Shown here: piece after piece, positions 32,165 to 41,672 of the stretch | Layout of the letters: every line of letters begins with the position of its first letter | Numbering within the stretch: the first letter of the stretch is position 1 | NCBI GenBank assembly: GCA_024195585.1 | Contig: SWBL01000399.1 | Coordinates: 1-41,672, forward strand | Length of the DNA stretch: 41,672 nucleotides | Reading direction: 5' to 3' | Source of the DNA: Aureobasidium sp. EXF-3400 | Lineage: Eukaryota; Ascomycota; Dothideomycetes; Dothideales; Saccotheciaceae | Notes under the pieces: generated by a model | Told to the model about the DNA's origin: nothing | Databases searched by the model: none | Seen by the model: only the letters and a program-made list of their open reading frames with translations | Program-made: the position numbers and the translations under genes

Positions 32165-33070
32165 TGTGAATTTGTATCAAGGTGTGTTGTAGAGATTGCA
32201 ATGGAGTATGGCAATACTCAACAAGAGGGAAGGGGAGGGTTGATATGGATGTTCAAGGTTGAAGATGGGAAGGAGAAAGAGTACAGCAAGTTCGACCTTT
32301 CCTTAGTTATATGGATAATGTTGAACCTACTCGTCAGGAAAGACGGTCCATAGAGCCCCGTGGGGTATGGCTACGCATAGCAGCATTCGTTTTGGCCATG
32401 GTCAGCCAACTCGTTCAGAGACAAAACTGCTCGATTTGCGTAATCATTAGCTGATACCGGCAGGATTCCATACCCAGGATTAGTCGCGCTTTGTGACTCT
32501 GGAACGTAGCCACTCGTCGTTTGTGCAGCGCTATCGCAGTCTCGTTTGTGGCGATCAATGTGCATTCTGACCAAAAAGGGAAGTCGAATCCCTTCGTCTC
32601 GTCTGGGGTCAGCCCACAGCCGGACCCTTTCAAGCTGGTCCAACTCTAAACGATGGCTGGCAATCTTGGCAACGACGACATGTGGTAGGAAAATAAATCC
32701 CAAATCAGCCTTTGCGATTGCGATATGTCTTCGATGATCACTTTCTTCGTGATTGCGATGATAGGAATGATAGAGAAGGACCGAAATCGAGATTGTCACC
32801 TTCGATGCAATCTTGATAACAAATGCCCGATGAGGCTCTATATTGATTCACGTGCTACGCTCGCTATCGACGTTTAGAGCGTACTACCATCGCAAACATT
32901 ATGTGGTTTACTGGCACGAAGCATGTTGACGGTTGTGAATAACAAAATATTCGAATGCAGTCAAACTTAATCTCAATAGCATATATATAAACTAAAACCC
33001 AAAAACATGCATATCCCATTAATCTGTGCAGAAGTATCCATCAGTTCATTCGTAAATCAATCTTGGTTCT
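32165..33070. other. Intergenic region, Rieske oxygenase / serine dehydratase
   Basis: About 0.9 kb: promoter of the oxygenase and 3' flank of the dehydratase. An open minus-strand frame of about 140 codons (32799-32371) lacks an ATG near its start and resembles nothing I know. No other gene seen. Confidence 0.35.
32356..32365. promoter_or_regulatory. CCCC-GT-GGGG palindrome upstream of the oxygenase
   Basis: Four-base arms flank GT about 190 bp upstream of the oxygenase ATG. The GTGGGG half fits the SYGGRG consensus of the carbon repressor CreA, which would suit a catabolic gene. Too short to be strong evidence. Confidence 0.25.
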
Positions 33071-34292
33071 TCAAGCTGTTACTCCAGTGGCTCCGACTCT
33101 TGCGGTCATCGATGTGGTGTTCTCCTGAACGGTCTCGTTACCGACCATAGCCATGCGCCAGGCCATGAGCATGTCAAGTGAGATGTCGTTGCCGCCACAG
33201 ACTACCAGGACCACCTTGCTGTCCTTGGTGATTGTCTTCTTGTTAGCCAGTAGACTCTGTAGGAAGCCATCGAAGCAGACAGGAACGTTGACGCCCACAG
33301 TCAGCTCGACCATCATTCTTTCGTGCTCAGCCAACAAGCAACAGCCCTTAGCAGCTTGTTCGTCAGTGAGTACAACACTCGTGACATTGGGTCTCTGAGC
33401 GTATTCAAAAGTCTTCTCTGCGACTCTGACAACTCCGAGACTGGTGGCTTGTGATGTGATTCTGGGAAGAGTAACGATCTGACCAGAAATAAGACTCTGA
33501 CTTAACGAGTCTGCTCCTTTGGTCTCCATCGCCAGGACCTGAACGTCGTTGTTCCACTTCTTGTGGTCCAACTCCTGCATGATTCCGTTGAGCAGACCAC
33601 CGCCACCGACACTGCAGACAACGACATCAGGCTTATCACCAAGTTGAGATGCAATCTCCTGCATGACAGTTGCATTGCCGTCCCAGATGTCCTGGTGGTC
33701 GAAAGGAGGGACGAAAACACCGGTTGGATTAGCGGGCAAAAGAGTGTTGAGGATGTACTCTTGTGCTTCAGCGATCGTAGAGCCATGTTGAATAACCTGT
33801 TTGACTCCCTGTTGATCCGTCAGACAGACCGTCACAAACTTGAGATCAAGAGATACTTACCATAGCCCAGATCTTTGCAATCATGACTGGTTTAGCACTC
33901 TTGGGTACAACGACTGTGGCAGGATAGCCAAGTGTCCTAGCAGCGTGGACACAGGCAATGCCTGCATTACCACCTGATGCTGCATAAAAGTGTGTCGCGT
34001 TGGGAACTCCTGTTTCTGAGATACGTTCGGCGGCACGTTGAAGGACATAGTTGCCTACACCGCGGGACTTGAACGATCCGGATGGCTGTAGGTTGTCGAG
34101 TTTCAGGAAGACTCTACTTCTGCGATTTAGAAATCGTTTTCAAATATCGATGGCGGTGAACGATGGGCTGGGATGTAGGTTTGGGAACGTGAAATAGGAG
34201 ACATACCATCCTGCTGCTTCCGATAGTGGTCGACTCTCGATCAAAGGTGTCCATGCCCAAGGCTTGGGTTGTTGTGGGGCTTCTGCGTACAT
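33071..34292 (-). CDS. L-serine/L-threonine dehydratase, PLP-dependent (Cha1-like)
   Basis: Three exons: 34292-34207, 34116-33861 and 33808-33071, 359 aa. The fold-type II PLP enzyme is shown by LQPSGSFKSRGVGNY, with Lys45 as Schiff-base lysine, ASGGNAGIACVHAARTLG for cofactor carboxyl binding, the glycine loop CSVGGGGLLNG for the PLP phosphate, and VVLVVCGGND near the C-terminus. Length and sequence fit the short eukaryotic serine dehydratase/Cha1 group with no ACT domain, so it is unlikely to be the allosteric biosynthetic threonine deaminase. Reaction: serine to pyruvate and ammonia, with threonine to 2-oxobutyrate as side activity. The acceptor of exon 2 is AAG|T; the alternatives make a stop. 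Placed among the methylamine genes, it would take serine made from sarcosine-derived glycine and one-carbon units to pyruvate. Confidence 0.9.
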
Positions 34293-35937
34293 TGTTGTGG
34301 CGTGGTGTGTGTGTGTAAAGTCAGGAGATTACTAGGAAGTGTTCTTCTGAAGTCCGGAGATGATGACTTTGAAGGAAAGATGGATCAATAATATGCTGTC
34401 ACTCTCTGTAGAAGTGTACCCAATTCGTCTTTCGTTAGAGATCTTCCTTGTTGATATCTAGACATGATGGTTGCTTTTACCATGTCGGGTACGTACGCAC
34501 GCGGGGAATACGTCTTGGGAGTGAAGAGCCTCATGTGTCGTGGGTTACCGTACGAGGTCAGGTTTTGCGAATGCGTTACCATATCGTTTCATTATCCCTG
34601 CATAGTGACCTTATCATGACAGGCGATTCATGATCGTCCAATCAATGTGCAAGTACGAAGGAGCTGACCAATTTTAGTCCACCGTTCCTGGGGAAGCAGC
34701 AGTCCGGCAATCAGGCAAATCACGAGACTAGTCCAAACCAAAGATAGAAGGAACCTCAATCTGACTTTGGGGAACTCGCAACCAAATTGGGACAGTGGCT
34801 TCTGTAAGCTTATCTCGACAGCAATCTGCCAAGGTGGTCTCGATCTCCAAACACAGAGATGTATTCTAGAAGCCTGGAACCTGTCCTCAGCTCTCGCGTA
34901 GGATTATACCTTGCAGATGGGCTCTCAAACGATACGGTGGCTGCGGATACTGCGAAGTCAGTCCGTGAAGAGAAGTCTTCTCGAAGCACTCTCGTGGGAT
35001 ACAACTGTACTCGGGACTTGGAGGGAGCAGTGCTTGGGGATCGCCATACGTTCTCATGGCAAGGAGATCCTTTTCGAGTGTGGTTTGTGCAGATGCCTCT
35101 GGCTTCCGTTCTTTTCCGTCAAGATGCGACCATTATCTTTGCTTTTGCTGACCGCTTCGTTCTTCCTCATGCAGCAAGAACTTCGACTTTCCTGATTTTA
35201 GTTGGTTGGCTGCGTATCGATGCACTACTTCACCTCGATTAGTGGTAACGATCTGAATGCTACTTGGAATGTGCGCAATCAGAGACGATGTGTAGGCCAT
35301 CGGGATCGAGGACTCGCACCGTTGTCTCAACATTCAGACTGCCTGGTGGAAGTGGTAATCGCTGTGAAGCAGGGCTCTTCTCAAGCGTCGTTCTCGCATG
35401 CTCATAGAACCAAATGTTGCAGAGCTTTGCTGCACATTTGCAGCAAGAATACGTTCAACTTGCAAGAAATCCTTCAACAATCACTGAGAGTATGGTGACG
35501 TGATTGTTCATGATCAATTGAAACCTTGGAGCCATTTGATCTATCTCCTCCGTTCAGCTGAGAGGATGCGTGGATATTCATATCGCCTGTTGTTGCTTGT
35601 GAGCAAAGTTTGTAAATGCAAGTCGAGTATGGCATTGCAACGAGAGTCATGGCTACCGACTCTGCTGCGAGAACACTGCGCGCTTTTGTGCATCTCCATT
35701 GTATCGTTATTCGAAACGTTTTTGGTCGCGTCGGCTACTTGGGGCGCTTTCGTCGCACAGGTCAAATTGTTCGGGGTGGACAGTCAGGTCGCTTCGGAAG
35801 GGTTTGTCGCAATGGATAAGGATGTGTTGCTGGTTCACACTTGGGTGTCTTTCACCATACGCTATTTCTTGCCAAGCCAAATATCAGAAATTAAAAAAGC
35901 GTTTCCTCATGTATATCAAGCTGTCGAATGTAGTGTA
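34293..35937. other. Intergenic region (1.6 kb), possible coding remnant
   Basis: Contains the promoter of the serine dehydratase and the 3' flank of the sarcosine-oxidase-like gene. On the minus strand, about 35435-35253 reads as a plausible protein C-terminus (KLCNIWFYEHARTTLEK, then LNVETTVRVLDPDGLHIVSD, ending CAHSK and TAG), and a second plausible stretch (near HCDKPFRSDLTVHPEQFDL) lies at about 35800-35750. They are in different frames with stops between. Possibly a decayed gene; family not recognised. Confidence 0.25.
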
Positions 35938-37351
35938 TTATAGCCTGGCAGTTCTGACGGGATCCAACATATCCTTCATATCGTGTCTAGGCCAGTCGGC
36001 GAAGTACTTAGGGTCAGGACGTTCTCTGTCCCAACCCCATTTTTCTGACAACTCGGGCTCCAATGTGCCCTCCAGCATGGAGATGATGTACTTGCCTAGC
36101 ACAGGGAAGAACTTCCAGCCGTGGAAGTTACCGCATGTCGCGACGTAAAGACCCTTGGCGGCGGTGTGTGGTGAGATGATAAAGTCTGAGCTGGATGTGA
36201 AGGCGTCCCTGGAAGAGATCAATATGTGAAATAGAGTTCGCGGGCTTGAACGACTTACCAGCAGATGCGGTGCTTCTCCATGTTCCAGTGTGCAGATTTC
36301 TTTCCATAGAATACGTGGTTGGCATATTGAATATCTTCCTTCAGTCTGTTCGAAACGTCCCATTGGCCGTAGTCAGGCTTTGCTGGCGGTGCGGATACGG
36401 TACGTCCAGGCAGGACTTCTGTGTCGTTCTTGAAAATCTTCTGGCCCCACCACTTGAGCTCTCTGTCTCTGGTGGGTGGTAGACTGCCGATGAAAGGTCC
36501 TATTGTCATGGTAAGCAGACGATCGTGCTATAGACAAAGAACAGAGACTTACCAGTTTCGGCAGTGTAGCCTTGAACACCAACGGGCATGGATGCAAATC
36601 TGCGGTATGAATCCTCGTCGAGCCTTGTCATGCCGGTGGTGATGCCACCAGCAACAATTCTGTCACCAGCACAGAGGTCGTTGTTACCACTGGCTTGGGC
36701 ACAGTACTCGAGCAGCTTTGGTGTGTATGCGCCAGTACAAAGGAGGGTGTGTTTGGCAGTCAAGGTTTCGCCAGCTGCAGTCTTGATGCCGGTACAGCGG
36801 CCGTTGTCCAGGAGCAATGAAGCGACCTCGGCTTGCTTGTACTTGACACCAAGCCTGAGAGCTTCGCGAGTAATGCCAATCAGACATTCGCCAGCAGTGG
36901 CCCAGCCACTGGTCTTGTTGACGAGAACCTCCTTGACACCGGTGTAGTCGGCATCCTCGAACAGGCCGCCGTACATCTTGCGTGCCTCGTCAATGGGCAC
37001 GGCCTTGAGGTCGGCAGCTCTGCCCAGCTTCTTGTAGTTGTCGACAACTTCTTGAGCATAGTCGCTGCGGCACATCCAGTAGATGCCGGTCTGGTAGAAG
37101 TAGGGCTTCCACAGATTGTCTGTCTTGAACATGTCTTGAGCCTCGATGGCCATCTTGCAGTATACAATGTCGTCATAGTCGGCGCGAACGACCTTGTTCC
37201 AGTCCCACGAAGCGGCGACACGTGTGTCTTGGTCGAAGGCATCACGGTCGACAATGGTGATGTCTGCATTGGGGTATTTCTTGATCAGGTGGAAAGCAGT
37301 CGAGACGCCGAAAACGCCGGCGCCGACGATGATGTACGACTTGTCGGCCAT
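35938..37351 (-). CDS. Sarcosine-oxidase-like flavoenzyme (MSOX/fructosyl amine oxidase family), probably peroxisomal
   Basis: Three exons: 37351-36553, 36499-36259 and 36208-35938, 436 aa. MADKSYIIVGAGVFGVSTAF gives the Rossmann GxGxxG at residues 10-15, and VDRD is the acidic end of beta-2. SGWATAGECL, HTLLCTGAYTPKLL and the C-terminal YVATCGNFHGWKFFPVLGKY follow the monomeric sarcosine oxidase / amadoriase pattern. Cys346 in HRICWDAF aligns with the cysteine that holds FAD covalently in this family (CMYT or CWC contexts). The protein ends in ARL, an accepted variant of the PTS1 peroxisomal signal, which fits an H2O2-producing oxidase. Expected reaction: oxidative demethylation of sarcosine or another secondary N-methyl amino acid to glycine, formaldehyde and H2O2. 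A fructosyl-amino-acid substrate cannot be excluded from sequence; the gene context argues for sarcosine. Confidence 0.87.
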
Positions 37352-38271
37352 GGTGCGAGTATGAAGGATCAATGTAGAGAGGAAGTTATGACGAACAGCG
37401 ACTACATGCTGCCGGTTGTGTTTATTATAAGAAAAAGACTGTTGGCCGACGTCGTTTGGCAAGTGTGGATGCTCAAGACGGTCATCATATCCACTTCCGA
37501 TTACGGAAGTCTCATCCATCATCCTCACGTGTCAGCTCCCTGTTGCCCCACCACTACCCCACGACGAACATACCGCCCGCAGGCCATCGCGAGAATGCTA
37601 CCCTAATCCGTACATCGAGTTCTCCTACCCATCAAGAGCCGAGATACGAACCCAAGATTACTTTGACCAAACCAGGCCTCTACAACACGCCCTGCCGTCG
37701 TGTCAGAAGCTTGCTGTGCACACACCAGCCACAACCCACCTTGAACTTTCAACTTTGAAGCCGAGACACGTCGAGGGGCCGACCCTGACTTTGACTTTTC
37801 ACCATGAGCTGAACATGGATGTATCCACTCACACTGTTTCGATGTGGCTATCTACATACTCATCGTATCTGTAGACGCTCGAGGTTTCTCTTGTCGAGAT
37901 TTGGTGCCTTCTTGACACACCCCGAGAGTGTTATTTGGTCATCCATTTTTGGACCGGCTTTGACCAGAAAACCACAACCACACCATATTAAGGTGAACGC
38001 ATCATGTTGCAAAAACACCGAATAACGTATGAAGAATTCAACCGAGGTACTCTGTTTCCAATGGATTACGCTACTATCACTGCTATCCTCCCTCAGGCAA
38101 TACTTGCTAGTGAGCATGCACGATGCCTGATCACCTCTTAAACCATGCACGCTCACGAGGATATGCTTTGACAGAAAACGGTAGAAATAACGTTAAGAAT
38201 ATGCTTGATCATTAAAGTGCGCCATGTCTATGCTATAAATAAACCCATCATTACTTCTAGAAGCCCCAGAA
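37352..38271. other. Intergenic region, sarcosine-oxidase-like / DMGDH-like
   Basis: About 0.9 kb holding the promoter of the sarcosine-oxidase-like gene and the 3' flank of the DMGDH-like gene. A strong palindrome (37493-37510) is listed separately. No gene seen. Confidence 0.35.
37493..37510. promoter_or_regulatory. Palindromic CCG-N4-CGG site, candidate Zn2Cys6 binding site
   Basis: ACTTCCG and CGGAAGT are perfect 7-bp reverse-complement arms around ATTA, about 142 bp upstream of the sarcosine-oxidase-like ATG. Everted CCG/CGG triplets with fixed spacing are the usual target of dimeric fungal Zn2Cys6 activators. I did not find the same site upstream of the other three cluster genes, so a shared regulator is not demonstrated. 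Confidence 0.4.

Positions 38272-41672
<3,401 letters not shown>

Noticed and set aside
32371..32799. Minus-strand open frame of about 140 codons between oxygenase and serine dehydratase
   Set aside because: Starts at a non-ATG codon, no recognised motif, no supporting splice signals.
30857..32799. A shared GACGGTC motif in the promoters of oxygenase (32342), sarcosine-oxidase-like (37477) and DMGDH-like (41171) genes as a cluster-specific site
   Set aside because: The 7-mer also occurs at several unrelated places in the window, about as often as chance allows, and is absent from the serine dehydratase promoter.
34859..35242. Plus-strand open frame of 127 codons starting MYSRSLEPV
   Set aside because: No family features; it overlaps other equally open frames on both strands, so there is no reason to prefer it.

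Overview
The window is nuclear DNA from a filamentous ascomycete (Pezizomycotina). Genes carry short introns of about 45-100 nt with GT/AG ends and CTRAC-like branch points, spacing is loose, and the protein set is typically fungal (Ent3 epsin, Osh-type lipid transfer protein, Dal5/Tna1-type MFS permeases, PNP-TPR protein, separate arginine-type carbamoyl-phosphate synthase). A dothideomycete or relative is my guess only. No rRNA, tRNA, transposon or CRISPR was recognised.

Layout. 0.3-4.2 kb: ENT3-like epsin (-) and a cyclophilin (+) transcribed away from each other. 5.8-7.5 kb: short oxysterol-binding protein of the Osh6/7 type (-). 8.5-13.1 kb: two tandem anion:cation-symporter MFS permeases (-). 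15.6-17.1 kb: nucleoside-phosphorylase-like domain joined directly to TPRs (+). 17.6-21.9 kb: ARPC2 (-) and UTP12/DIP2 (+) sharing a 255-bp divergent promoter. 22.6-26.8 kb: arginine-type carbamoyl-phosphate synthase large subunit (+), preceded by a short upstream ORF that encodes the arginine attenuator peptide. 27.3-30.6 kb: SMP-30/gluconolactonase-like protein and an EamA/DMT transporter (+). 30.9-40.8 kb: four minus-strand catabolic genes, namely a Rieske quaternary-ammonium oxygenase, a PLP serine dehydratase, a sarcosine-oxidase-like flavoenzyme and a dimethylglycine dehydrogenase/oxidase-like protein.

Two regions stand out. First, the arginine attenuator peptide (AAP), which I know from the small-subunit gene (CPA1/arg-2), sits here in front of the large-subunit gene. 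Its ORF is split by an intron inside the codon for the essential Asp12. That intron is 96 nt (a multiple of three) and has no in-frame stop, so intron retention would insert 32 residues into the peptide instead of ending it. Second, the 30.9-40.8 kb block reads as a fungal cluster for glycine betaine (or a related methylated amine): betaine -> dimethylglycine -> sarcosine -> glycine, with the one-carbon units and glycine feeding serine, and serine dehydratase giving pyruvate and ammonia. This is analogous in logic to the bacterial gbc/dgc/sox/sda genes. The PNP-TPR protein, which has the receptor architecture of fungal NLRs but no NTPase, is a third point of interest.

Gene models were made by reading splice sites by eye. 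In every multi-exon model the summed exon length is a multiple of three and family motifs continue across the junctions. UTRs and transcription starts are unknown.
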